DNA of 64,000 nt, from assembly GCF_021729075.1 (NCBI RefSeq), contig NZ_JAJSAQ010000006.1:1-64000 (forward strand). The letters are read 5' to 3'. Each line of letters begins with the position of its first letter. Position 1 is the first letter of the stretch. Origin of the DNA: Microbulbifer guangxiensis. GTDB taxonomy: Bacteria; Pseudomonadota; Gammaproteobacteria; Pseudomonadales; Cellvibrionaceae. This document shows, in pieces, positions 1 to 6,842 of this stretch. The notes under the pieces were generated by a model. It saw nothing but the letters and a program-made list of their open reading frames with translations, did not search any database and was not told the DNA's origin. The position numbers and the translations under genes were made by a program.

Positions 1-1
1 C

Positions 2-64
2 CACACCGGTAACTTGTTCGTGGCAAGTTACGGGCCTCACCTTACCGGATTTTTAGGGAATTAG
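2..64 (+). CDS. 3' end of an upstream cassette ORF (partial)
   Basis: The first bases are open in two frames: one ends at a TAG at 54-56 and one at a TAG at 62-64. Either could be the C-terminus of a cassette gene that starts left of the window. The frame ending at 64 is preferred because its stop lies directly against the attC-like sequence that follows, as in the other cassettes. Only about 20 residues are visible, so no function can be given. Confidence 0.25.
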   Translation, partial: HTGNLFVASYGPHLTGFLGN

Positions 65-150
65 GTCATACAAGCGGTTGTAATCGCCGCGAAGACGCGA
101 CTGGGACGGCTTACGCTACACTCCAGCCGCCCCTAAACCGAGCGTTAGAG
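65..150. repeat. attC-like site of the truncated first cassette
   Basis: The right end carries GCGTTAGAG at 142-150, close to the R' consensus GTTRRRY, only ten bases before the ATG of the next gene. The left end near GTCATAC at 65-71 is a poor match to RYYYAAC, so that boundary is uncertain. The interior is rich in short complementary GC runs, as expected for a site recombined as a folded single strand. Confidence 0.4.
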
Positions 151-160
151 CCAGAAAAAC

Positions 161-691
161 ATGGATGTGAAATCCTTAGCAGAAATTGGTGTACTTGAAG
201 CCGCGTACGAAACCGGGGCTACTTCCCTGGGAACAGCAAAAGCGGCGCTTAAGGCGCGCTGGTCCGCCAATCTCCGAGACAATGAAACTTTCATTCGGCT
301 TTTGTTTTTGAGTTGGTATTCGTGCAGCGAGCCGAACTGGCTAACCGGTTTAGAACCCTCCGAGGAAAATGAGTTCGATAATCTCGTAACAGAAGGAGGA
401 GTCCTGGAGTCGGAGTCCAAGTTCATATTGGGTGTTCTCTCCAACTCATTTCCGTATTGCTGTGGCGAAGAAGGAAAATGGGAGCAGCGATCTCGCGTGC
501 TGTTTCAAGAAGCAGAAGAGTCTGCTCCCTATAGTCTTGTTTTCCGAAATTGGGAGTATCTTCTGAGCCTTAGTGAAGAACCAAAAGATCCTCGAATTCA
601 TATCAAACCGGAGTTGTACGCGAGATTTCATGGTCGCGGGTACATGGGAACCTATTTGCTGCATATCCTCGGTCAGAGGGTGGGGCTCTAA
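161..691 (+). CDS. Integron cassette protein of unknown function
   Basis: A 176-residue, acidic, apparently soluble protein with no signal peptide and no clear membrane segment. I recognise no family. It has several Trp, Tyr and Cys residues, including a CysCys pair near residue 100 and an aromatic stretch near residue 50. The ATG lies ten bases after the GTTAGAG core of the preceding attC, and the stop codon overlaps the R'' box of the following attC, which is the classic cassette arrangement. No promoter of its own is evident; cassette genes are normally read from the integron Pc promoter or from chance promoters. The gene is less GC-rich than the chromosomal genes downstream. It is very likely a real cassette gene of unknown role. 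Confidence 0.7.
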   Translation: MDVKSLAEIGVLEAAYETGATSLGTAKAALKARWSANLRDNETFIRLLFLSWYSCSEPNWLTGLEPSEENEFDNLVTEGGVLESESKFILGVLSNSFPYCCGEEGKWEQRSRVLFQEAEESAPYSLVFRNWEYLLSLSEEPKDPRIHIKPELYARFHGRGYMGTYLLHILGQRVGL

Positions 692-823
692 CAATGCGGT
701 CAAGCCATTCATCGCTTTGCTCCTCACTCGGACGCTCAGCACTCCGCGGCTACTCGCGCATGCCTTCGACATTATTGCGCGATCAGTCGCTCCGAGCTGA
801 GCGCCACTTACCTGGGCGTTCGG
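685..823. repeat. attC recombination site (long type, ~139 bp)
   Basis: The left end reads GCTCTAACAATGCGGTCAAG, which has the attC R'' box (YYTAAC) followed by the common AACAA...TCAAG arrangement of L''. The right end reads CCTGGGCGTTCGGCC at 811-824; the core GTTCGGC is a one-base variant of GTTRRRY. The GC-rich interior has several self-complementary segments. The length is at the top of the usual attC range. It overlaps the stop codon of the upstream cassette ORF. Confidence 0.65.
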
Positions 824-917
824 CCTCAAAAATCATACCACGCAACATGGAAGTTGCCCCCTCTGGAACGAGTAGAGTAATGAATACACAAACGAGAGCC
901 ACAACTAGGAAAAGCCA

Positions 918-1919
918 ATGAAAAAGCTAATTCTGACCGCTCTGTTGCTCCCGACGCTCGCCTTTGCCGAGGACATCACGATCCAGAACCTCGTACGCGC
1001 CGAATCCGACACCATGTTCCGGTTGACCATGCAGGAAAGAAGCATCGGCATCGGCGAGCTCTTCCACGAGCGGGAGGTCGCCTCCGCCAACGCACAGCAG
1101 ACGGTGATCCGGCCCAACCAGGACACGCTCTACTCCGCAGCGATCGTGGACCTGTCGAAGCCGGTGACGGTCACGCTGCCGAAAGGGGACGCGCGGTTTC
1201 AGTCGGTGCTGATCATCAGCCAGGACCACTACAGCTTCGCCTATGCTAAGCCCGGCGCGTATAAGTTGACCAAGGAGGAAGTTGGGACGCGTTTCGCGAT
1301 GCTCCTGTTCCGCACCTTCGTCGATGCGGGCAATCCCGACGATGCTCCCCGCGCCCATGCCATGCAGGACGCGATCATCATCGAGGGCGGCGGAAAGGGA
1401 CCGTTCGAAGCACCGAACTGGAACCTCGAAACCCTTGCCAAAGCACGGAAGGCAGTCAACGACCTCGCCGCAGCCGTCGGGCTTGATTCCAGCACGTCCT
1501 TCGGTCGCAAAGGCGAGATCGACCCGCTGGGCCACCTGATCGGGATCGCGGGCTGGGCGGGGCAGCCAGCAACGACGGCCCTCGGCATTGTCGATGCCGT
1601 CGACAAGAACGACGGCAAAACGCCCCATGTGGTCACGGTCCGTGACGTGCCGGTGGACGCCTTCTGGTCGATCACCGTTTACGACGCCGACGGTTTCCTT
1701 GCGCCCAACGATATCAATCGCAATAGCTACAACAACACATCGGCCACGCCGAACGATGATGGTTCCTACACGATCCATTTCGGCGGAGACCCTAAGGCCA
1801 AGAATTACCTGCCCATCACCGAAGGCTGGAACTACACGATCCGCCTCTACCAGCCGCGGGATGAGATTCTGGACGGCTCTTGGACTTTTCCCGCAATCAA
1901 GCCATTGACCGATCGCTGA
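918..1919 (+). CDS. DUF1254/DUF1214 exported protein
   Basis: A 333-residue protein with a Sec signal peptide (MKK, hydrophobic core, likely cleavage after AFA at about residue 17). The N-terminal half matches DUF1254 (about 30-150, including the NQDTLYS segment) and the C-terminal part matches DUF1214 (about 220-325: WSITVYDADGF, then YNNTSATPNDDGSYTIHFG). These domains occur together in envelope proteins of unknown biochemical function. It is the second cassette ORF, with attC sites at 685-823 and 1927-1986. A possible ribosome site (AGGAAAAG) precedes the ATG by a few bases. The gene is GC-rich and close to the chromosomal composition, unlike the cassettes on either side. At 333 residues it is long for a cassette gene. 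The family call is firm; the role is unknown. Confidence 0.8.
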   Translation: MKKLILTALLLPTLAFAEDITIQNLVRAESDTMFRLTMQERSIGIGELFHEREVASANAQQTVIRPNQDTLYSAAIVDLSKPVTVTLPKGDARFQSVLIISQDHYSFAYAKPGAYKLTKEEVGTRFAMLLFRTFVDAGNPDDAPRAHAMQDAIIIEGGGKGPFEAPNWNLETLAKARKAVNDLAAAVGLDSSTSFGRKGEIDPLGHLIGIAGWAGQPATTALGIVDAVDKNDGKTPHVVTVRDVPVDAFWSITVYDADGFLAPNDINRNSYNNTSATPNDDGSYTIHFGGDPKAKNYLPITEGWNYTIRLYQPRDEILDGSWTFPAIKPLTDR

Positions 1920-1926
1920 ACAGCGA

Positions 1927-1986
1927 GCCCAACAAGGCGCTTGTTAGGACGCCGCATCGCGGCGCCCCACAGCTTCAACGTTAGAT
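1927..1986. repeat. attC recombination site (short type, 60 bp)
   Basis: This is the best attC in the window. R'' GCCCAAC (1927-1933) fits RYYYAAC and is followed by AAGGCGC; R' GTTAGAT (1980-1986) fits GTTRRRY. The centre, around 1950-1966, forms a small GCCGC/GCGGC hairpin. It starts seven bases after the stop of the DUF1254 gene and ends 13 bases before the next ATG. Confidence 0.8.
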
Positions 1987-1999
1987 TCAAGACTTACCC

Positions 2000-2413
2000 A
2001 TGAAAAAAATTATCTACACATTATATTCTTCACTGATTATCACTTCCTGCAGCTCTTCTTACCACAACATCAATGAGAGAGGACCAAGTGCCTTAGGCGG
2101 CGGCTTTCAAGACCGAGAGGTGGAAACAGGGATGCACTTCATAATCGCCAAAACTAATTTTAAACCCTGGGTAGGTTTTGACGGCGCATACAAGACATTC
2201 AACCGCAGAGCAGCGGAATTATGCAGTGAAGAGAGCTACAAGGTATTAGAACAAGAAGAAGCCAGTTATCCGCATGCTTATTCACAGGGTGAACTCGATT
2301 ACACGATCTCTCAAGTGAGCGGCTATGTTTTATGCACCTCAAGTCCTATCAATGACATAAAGGCAAAGGAAATCATTGTCTCTGACTCAAAGAATTTCTG
2401 GTTCACCGACTAG
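2000..2413 (+). CDS. Small lipoprotein, integron cassette, unknown function
   Basis: A 137-residue protein with a lipoprotein signal: MKK, a hydrophobic stretch, then the lipobox ITS-Cys with Cys near residue 17, followed by Ser residues. The mature part is hydrophilic and carries two further Cys (near 75 and 114) that might form a disulfide in the periplasm. I recognise no domain. It is the last clear cassette gene: it starts 13 bases after GTTAGAT of the preceding attC. It is visibly AT-richer than its neighbours and uses codons such as TTA and ATA freely, pointing to a different donor genome. The absence of Asp right after Cys suggests outer-membrane localisation, which is an inference. 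Confidence 0.7.
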   Translation: MKKIIYTLYSSLIITSCSSSYHNINERGPSALGGGFQDREVETGMHFIIAKTNFKPWVGFDGAYKTFNRRAAELCSEESYKVLEQEEASYPHAYSQGELDYTISQVSGYVLCTSSPINDIKAKEIIVSDSKNFWFTD

Positions 2414-2428
2414 GCAAGTTTAAGCACC

Positions 2429-2485
2429 TCACAACAGGCGTGTGGATACCAGCAGTCGCAGTAACTTGTCTGCTCCGCGTCTAAA
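2429..2485. repeat. Degenerate terminal attC remnant
   Basis: After the third cassette ORF the sequence CCTCACAACAGGCG (2427-2440) resembles an attC left end, and CCGCGTCTAAA (2475-2485) could be a decayed right end. Neither core fits the consensus well. The last attC of an array is often decayed, so this is offered as a remnant only. Confidence 0.3.
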
Positions 2486-2509
2486 AATCCAAAATAGGAG
2501 AGTACATCG

Positions 2510-2601
2510 TGGTAGGGACGGTGGGACTCGAACCCACAACCTGCCGCTTATCTGGCGCTACGGGGTATAAACCCGCTGCTCTACCGTTGAGCTACGTCCC
2601 C
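2510..2601 (-). tRNA. tRNA-like gene, anticodon UAU (Ile-type), with long variable region
   Basis: Read on the minus strand, 92 bases fold into a cloverleaf: a 7-bp acceptor stem (GGGGACG with CGTCCCT, one G-U), D stem GCTC/GAGC with GG in the loop, anticodon stem GCGGG/CCCGT with loop TTTATAC, T stem GTGGG/CCCAC with loop TTCGAGT, discriminator A and an encoded CCA. U33 places the anticodon as UAU, which reads AUA (Ile), and A37 is normal for that codon class. The variable region is about 22 bases, which is class II size and normally found in Leu, Ser, Tyr or Sec tRNAs, not Ile. AUA is usually read by a CAU anticodon modified to lysidine, so this gene is unusual. It may be a functional minor tRNA, a tRNA of other identity, or a mobile copy. 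Confidence 0.7.
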
Positions 2602-2627
2602 AGCAGACTGAAACTGGTCTGCTGGGG
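2598..2627. repeat. Perfect 11-bp inverted repeat overlapping the tRNA 5' end
   Basis: CCCCAGCAGAC at 2598-2608 and GTCTGCTGGGG at 2617-2627 are perfectly complementary around an 8-base centre. The first arm includes the four bases encoding the 5' GGGG of the tRNA acceptor stem. In a precursor transcript the 5' leader could therefore pair with the acceptor strand. From here to 2825 I see no gene. Confidence 0.6.
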
Positions 2628-2825
2628 ATATTCGGAATTCGGGGAGATAGCGGCTTGCGGTGTTCATGCGTGCAATATTAGAAGCATGGGCCAATAGGGG
2701 CAAGGGAAAAATATCAAGAGGATCACCCCTGGCGCTCAAAGCATCGTTTCTCCACGGGAGTGTTCACTTGGCGAAAAAGAAAACTCCGGACTGCTATCAC
2801 TACTTTTTTATTTGAGCTCAGCCCC

Positions 2826-2862
2826 AAATTAAAAAGCCACCAATGCTTCCGCATTGGTGGCT
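2826..2862 (-). terminator. Intrinsic terminator (minus strand)
   Basis: AGCCACCAATGC (2835-2846) and GCATTGGTGGCT (2851-2862) form a perfect 12-bp stem with a TTCC loop on the plus strand. Read on the minus strand the stem is followed by TTTTTAATTT, a good U tract. It would end transcription coming from the GNAT gene and the small ORF. Confidence 0.8.
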
Positions 2863-2892
2863 CCAGGCCAAACAGTAGCCAGAGGCTATACG

Positions 2893-3069
2893 TTACAGCA
2901 GCATATAAGCACGCATAGTCACCTGTTCGGTATGGCTACCTTCACTGCCTGCCATAACCACACGAAGGTGTACGAACTCTCCGGGAGCTGTGTCGTTAGG
3001 CACTGTGGCAACCCACTCTCCATCTACTGGCTTGACTTCAGCAGGTTCACCCGGCCGGGCGGTATCCAT
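2893..3069 (-). CDS. Small ORF (58 aa), possible remnant of a larger protein
   Basis: A 58-residue ORF lies between the GNAT gene and the terminator at 2826-2862. It is in the same frame as the GNAT gene, just 12 bases past its stop codon. The sequence (DGEWVATVPNDTAPGEFVHLRVVMAG and onward) looks like a beta-sandwich tail rather than random translation, with plausible codon use. No Shine-Dalgarno sequence is visible before its ATG. It may be a small protein made by reinitiation, or the surviving 3' end of a gene cut by a rearrangement near the array end. The second reading is slightly favoured. Confidence 0.35.
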   Translation of the reverse strand: MDTARPGEPAEVKPVDGEWVATVPNDTAPGEFVHLRVVMAGSEGSHTEQVTMRAYMLL

Positions 3070-3081
3070 AGCGAACGAAGT

Positions 3082-3516
3082 TCAGTGGACATGGCGCATT
3101 ATCACGATGTCCCGGCCCTGCTTTCGGTAGGTATCGAAGCGATCCAGAATTGCGCTGGGCTGGCCATCGGCGTCCACCTCCGCAAAGCCGAGCGACCGGT
3201 AAAACGGCACCAGGTGCCGGTAGGGAAAGGTAAACGTCTCCCCGTCAAACGCCTCTGCCATACTGTTCAGCAGCTGTCTGGCGACACCCTGACCCTGGAA
3301 TTGCGGCGCGACGGCGACGCCGACAAGCAGTTTGGCACCGGTGAGTGGGCGCAGGCAGCCACAGGCTATGATGTGATTCTGCCCATCCCTGATTACTGCA
3401 CAGGGCTCATGGCGTCGGGCTTTACCGCGGAACTTGTGGGTACGGTAGAATTTATTGGCCAGCGGCAGCTCCACGTCGGAGAGCCACTGGGCTGAAAACT
3501 CTTTGTTAACCGTCAT
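3082..3516 (-). CDS. GNAT family N-acetyltransferase
   Basis: A 144-residue protein of GNAT size. The acetyl-CoA-binding motif A is visible near residues 67-82 (GVAVAPQFQGQGVARQLL: the Q/R-x-x-G-x-G/A signature), followed by a C-terminal FYRSLGF segment typical of motif B. It should transfer an acetyl group from acetyl-CoA to an amine; the substrate cannot be told. It is divergent from the DTW gene at 3519, with start codons only two bases apart, so the promoters must overlap the opposite gene or lie inside it. The N-terminus is basic and lacks a signal peptide, so the protein is cytoplasmic. Its stop codon precedes the in-frame small ORF at 2893-3069. Confidence 0.85.
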   Translation of the reverse strand: MTVNKEFSAQWLSDVELPLANKFYRTHKFRGKARRHEPCAVIRDGQNHIIACGCLRPLTGAKLLVGVAVAPQFQGQGVARQLLNSMAEAFDGETFTFPYRHLVPFYRSLGFAEVDADGQPSAILDRFDTYRKQGRDIVIMRHVH

Positions 3517-3518
3517 CT

Positions 3519-4112
3519 ATGCCGCGTCCAACCTGCCCGACCTGCCACCGCCCGCTGAAAGTCTGTTACTGCAGTGCGCTGGTCCATATACCCAATCAAA
3601 TCCGGGTGTTGATCATACAGCACCCCCAGGAAGAGAAGCATCCATTCAACACCGGCCGCATCGCCCATCTCTGTCTCGACAACTGTGTACTGGTGATCGG
3701 GGAACAGTTTACCAAGGAGGACTGGGCAGAGATGCTGACACCCGGTTCTGCCCTGCTCTACCCGTCCCTCAGTTGGCTGCCGGATACTGACGCGGGGCAG
3801 TCAAAAGCAGCAAAGCCACGGAACGTAGATCAGCTGGTGGTGATCGATGCGACCTGGCGCAAATCCAAGAAGATCCTGCATCTCAACCCGGCCCTGCAGG
3901 CGCTGCCGCGCATCAGCCTGGAAGGCGATCTGCAGTCAAACTACCAGGTTCGCCGCTCTTCACTGCCCGACAGCCTGTCCACCGTGGAGAGTATTGCCAT
4001 GGCAATGCAACAGCTGGAACCGCAACACGATTTCCAGCCCCTGCTGCGCCCGTTCGAGAAGATGATTGCGCTGCAGCAAGGCAGCGCTGCTGGCCGGGAC
4101 TGCGGGGAGTGA
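3519..4112 (+). CDS. DTW-domain tRNA-uridine aminocarboxypropyltransferase (TapT-like)
   Basis: A 197-residue DTW-domain protein. DTW enzymes such as E. coli TapT (YfiP) move the 3-amino-3-carboxypropyl group of SAM to uridine in tRNA, making acp3U. The family-naming motif appears as DATW at residues 110-113, followed by a basic run (RKSKK). The N-terminus has four Cys (CPTC and CYC at about 6, 9, 16 and 18) that probably bind zinc, as in other members. Length fits the family. It starts back to back with the GNAT acetyltransferase gene and ends close to the convergent MipA-type gene, so it is probably monocistronic. Confidence 0.85.
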   Translation: MPRPTCPTCHRPLKVCYCSALVHIPNQIRVLIIQHPQEEKHPFNTGRIAHLCLDNCVLVIGEQFTKEDWAEMLTPGSALLYPSLSWLPDTDAGQSKAAKPRNVDQLVVIDATWRKSKKILHLNPALQALPRISLEGDLQSNYQVRRSSLPDSLSTVESIAMAMQQLEPQHDFQPLLRPFEKMIALQQGSAAGRDCGE

Positions 4113-4157
4113 CGGGCCAGCACCTGTCCGCTGTACCCGCACCGCCCTGCCGCTGCA

Positions 4158-5276
4158 TCAGAAGGTATAAGTGATCGCCGTAAAGCCCTTGATCACGTAG
4201 TCCTCGTCGACAATGGGGCTGTCGGTGATCTCGCTATCGAGGTTTTCCCAGGCGACGTTCAGCGCCACGCGCCAGTTCTCGGTCAGCTCCCACAGCGCGC
4301 CCACGCCGGCCTCCACGGTGATACTGCTGCCCACGTCATAAGCCGGCCTGCCCGGGAGGGCCGCCGATTGCGGTACGCCAAAATCGTAATCCGCCACGCT
4401 GCTGCTGGTCCAGTTGACCCCCAGGGCCGGGTTCAAGCGAATATTGCCGAACTGGAAGCCGCGGGAAACGCTGGCCGCTGCAATGCCACCGCCCCCGACA
4501 TTGTCGAGCACATCATTCTGGTAGCCAAAATCCAGCTCAATGCCGTAAGGCCCCTCATAGATCACTCCCAGGCCGAGCATCACGGTGGAATCCCGATCGC
4601 CGAGTCCCTCGAGATTGGGGCTGTCATCCTCTTCATAAGCACCGACGCGATAAGAGGCAGTCACGGCAAGACGCAGCCGGTCACTGCCGGCGATGCCGTA
4701 ACGGAGGTTGGGGCCGACCCACTGCAGCCGCTCACCAAAATAGGTGATGGCCGGAATCACCTGTACGACGTTGGTGTCGGAGCCCACATAGGGACTGCTG
4801 CGCCCCACTGCGCCCAGGCCGACACCCCACTGGCCGGCATCACCGAGCACGGAATAAAGCTCGATATCGACATAATTGGCCTGCCCCTCAGCCACGGGGA
4901 AACTCGCCCGCTGGAAACTCGGCGGCCCCTTGGGCTGGTAGTTGTTGGAGAGCCCCAGGGGTTCGCGGGGAATACCGATGAAACTCCGGTCCAGCGCACG
5001 GTTTTTGTTTTCATCCACGTAGGCCAGTACTGCCACCTGCCCGGCGGGTGCGTCGGGAATCACGTAAGCTTCACCGGGTTCACCGGGCTGGATCGCAAAG
5101 CGCATCTCGCGGGCCGGGCGGCGGAAATCCCCGAATGCATCCGCATTGTCATAAACCTGAATCACCAGATCCCCCTCGGGAGGCGGGTTCTGCAGCCGCA
5201 CGGTAATGTCTGCGGCACTGGCAGGTGCAAACCTGAACAATGAGAGCAGTGCCACGACTACGAGCAGTGTTTTCAT
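4158..5276 (-). CDS. DUF2141 - MipA/OmpV fusion outer-membrane protein
   Basis: A 372-residue exported protein. After a Sec signal peptide (cleavage near residue 21, ASA/AD), residues about 22-135 match DUF2141, a small periplasmic beta domain (signature YVDENKNRALD...GIPREPLGLSNN). Residues about 145-372 match MipA/OmpV, a beta-barrel family, beginning with a GVGLGAVGRSSPYVGSD segment and ending in Phe, as outer-membrane barrels do. I chose the ATG at 5276 because it starts directly with the signal peptide; the frame is open further upstream but that part has no signal-like features. The two domains are usually separate proteins. The role is unknown; MipA is a scaffold for murein enzymes in E. 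coli, but most family members are uncharacterised. Confidence 0.8.
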   Translation of the reverse strand: MKTLLVVVALLSLFRFAPASAADITVRLQNPPPEGDLVIQVYDNADAFGDFRRPAREMRFAIQPGEPGEAYVIPDAPAGQVAVLAYVDENKNRALDRSFIGIPREPLGLSNNYQPKGPPSFQRASFPVAEGQANYVDIELYSVLGDAGQWGVGLGAVGRSSPYVGSDTNVVQVIPAITYFGERLQWVGPNLRYGIAGSDRLRLAVTASYRVGAYEEDDSPNLEGLGDRDSTVMLGLGVIYEGPYGIELDFGYQNDVLDNVGGGGIAAASVSRGFQFGNIRLNPALGVNWTSSSVADYDFGVPQSAALPGRPAYDVGSSITVEAGVGALWELTENWRVALNVAWENLDSEITDSPIVDEDYVIKGFTAITYTF

Positions 5277-5765
5277 GGGTGTCAGTCTCCGCACTGAAAG
5301 ATCAGTCGTCGAGGGTTCAATTTGATCGTTACGCCGGTCGAAACAAAACAGATGACAAAAAGGGCGCCCCATCATCGCTTGTCGCCCTCGAACTCTCTGC
5401 CCGCCGCGCCCTCTGGGCATATCGGCATCAGGGAAAACCCGAAGCAGGATTGCGACCTGAGCTTAACAGCCTAGCAGGATCGCTCCGGTTAACTTGCTCC
5501 CACGATGCCACTTTGGTTTACCCGGACCTGCGGTGCTGTCTGGTACTGGCTCTGGATCACCGCCAGGGAAAAGACTCTGCAAATAAAGGGGATTTTTCCA
5601 CTCCCCGCAAACGGCTCATCCGTGACAACCCGGTGAGCGTAACTATTTCCCATAGCTTCCCATAGCGCTTATCCGCCCTGCGCCAGGATGACAATTGTGC
5701 CGGCTGACGGGTAAGCTGGGGCGCACAGAATTTCAGGCGACTTACCAGAGCGGGTGGGAGAAAAC
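5277..5765. other. Intergenic region between divergent genes
   Basis: About 490 bases separate the DUF2141-MipA gene and the RND adaptor gene. It should hold both promoters. I see no convincing gene; a 141-codon open frame on the plus strand has no recognisable protein features. A short direct repeat (TCCCATAGC twice, about 5648-5667) is visible. Nothing else is supported. Confidence 0.4.
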
Positions 5766-6839
5766 TTGAACTCAGTAATCTTGATGGCCAGTAGTTTCCG
5801 CCGGGGGGGCCTTCTGGGCATGGCCTTTATGATGCTCGGCACCCTGCCCGGTTGCGACAGCCGCGACCAGGCTGTAGGTAAAAACAAGAAAGACTGGGCA
5901 CAGCCAGTGGTCATGGAGTCCGTCGACTGGAAGCCGCGCCAGGTGCGGATCGAAGCGGTGGGCACCTCCCGGGCGGCCAGGAGCGTGACCCTGTTCCCGG
6001 AGGTCACCGGCGAGGTAGTCGAAGTGACCCTGAAAGCGGGCGACCGGGTCAAGGCCGGGCAGACCATCGTGCAGCTGGACGACCGCGACCAGCGCCTGGC
6101 AGTCGAACTGGCACGGGTGGAGCTGCGGGATGCCGAACGGCGCTACGGGCGCTACCAGCGCACCCGCGAATCCGGCAGTGTCACCGAAAGTGCCCTCGAC
6201 GATGCCCGCAGCGCGGTGGAGCGCGCGCGCATCAACCTGAACCGCGCCGAGGTGGCATTGGATTACCGTTCTATCGACGCCCCTTTCGATGGTCATATCG
6301 GCATTACGGATATCGACCCCGGTGCCCAGGTGGACCCCTCCACCGAAATCACCACCATCGATGACCGCAGCAACCTATTGGTATCGTTCCAGGTCCCCGA
6401 ACTGTTTCTCGGCCAGATTACCGAAGGCCAGGCCATCGCGGTATCCACCTGGGCCAGTGGCAGCCCTCAGCACCAGGGTGAGGTGCTGGAAATCGACAGT
6501 CGCGTCAATCCGCAGACCCGCACCTTTACCGTGCGCGCGCAGGTGGACAACGCCGAAGACCGGTTGCGGCCGGGCATGAGCTTCCGCATTACCCTGGACC
6601 TGGCGGCGGGCCGCTACCCGGTGGTGCCGGAGGTCGCGCTGCAGTGGGGCAATGACGGCGCCTATGTGTGGGCCGTCGATGGTGGCACGGTCAGCCGCGT
6701 CCCCGTGACTGTGGTCCAGCGCCTGCAGGGCAGGATCCTGGTGGAATCCGATGCGCTGCCGGAAGGCATGTCGGTGGTAACGGAGGGTACCCAGCGGATG
6801 CGTGAGGGTCTGCCCGTTGCCAGCATCGCGGGGTTGTAA
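5766..6839 (+). CDS. RND efflux periplasmic adaptor lipoprotein (MFP/HlyD type)
   Basis: A 357-residue membrane-fusion protein of a resistance-nodulation-division pump. It bridges the inner-membrane permease and an outer-membrane channel. The N-terminus is a lipoprotein signal ending in LPGC, so it is probably anchored by lipid. The biotinyl/lipoyl hairpin halves flank a coiled coil (about residues 60-190: GEVVEVTLKAGDRVKAGQTIVQLDDRDQRLAVELARVELRDAERR and onward), then come beta-barrel and membrane-proximal domains. A TTG start at 5766 is chosen because GGGAG lies five bases upstream; a GTG at 5754 and an ATG at 5784 are alternatives. It is followed three bases later by the permease gene, so the two form an operon. 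No outer-membrane channel gene or regulator is adjacent. Confidence 0.9.
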   Translation: MNSVILMASSFRRGGLLGMAFMMLGTLPGCDSRDQAVGKNKKDWAQPVVMESVDWKPRQVRIEAVGTSRAARSVTLFPEVTGEVVEVTLKAGDRVKAGQTIVQLDDRDQRLAVELARVELRDAERRYGRYQRTRESGSVTESALDDARSAVERARINLNRAEVALDYRSIDAPFDGHIGITDIDPGAQVDPSTEITTIDDRSNLLVSFQVPELFLGQITEGQAIAVSTWASGSPQHQGEVLEIDSRVNPQTRTFTVRAQVDNAEDRLRPGMSFRITLDLAAGRYPVVPEVALQWGNDGAYVWAVDGGTVSRVPVTVVQRLQGRILVESDALPEGMSVVTEGTQRMREGLPVASIAGL

Positions 6840-6842
6840 GCC

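Larger units (their letters stand above)
1..2485 (+). mobile_element. Distal end of an integron gene-cassette array
   Basis: Three complete ORFs, all on the plus strand and tightly packed, are each followed by an attC-like recombination site, and each next ORF starts 10 to 95 bases after the site. This is the layout of integron cassettes: one promoterless gene plus one attC. The R'' box GCCCAAC and R' box GTTAGAT around 1927-1986 fit the consensus RYYYAAC/GTTRRRY; the others are more degenerate. Base composition differs between cassettes, the third being clearly AT-richer, which fits independent origins. No integrase gene or attI site is visible; given the orientation they would lie to the left of the window. 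The array seems to end before the tRNA-like gene at 2510. Confidence 0.75.

Noticed and set aside
2854..3495. 213-codon plus-strand open frame over the GNAT gene
   Set aside because: It runs opposite a clear GNAT gene and its translation has no recognisable features.
5240..5665. 141-codon open frame in the MipA-RND gap
   Set aside because: It overlaps the MipA start, has no ribosome site, and its translation matches nothing.
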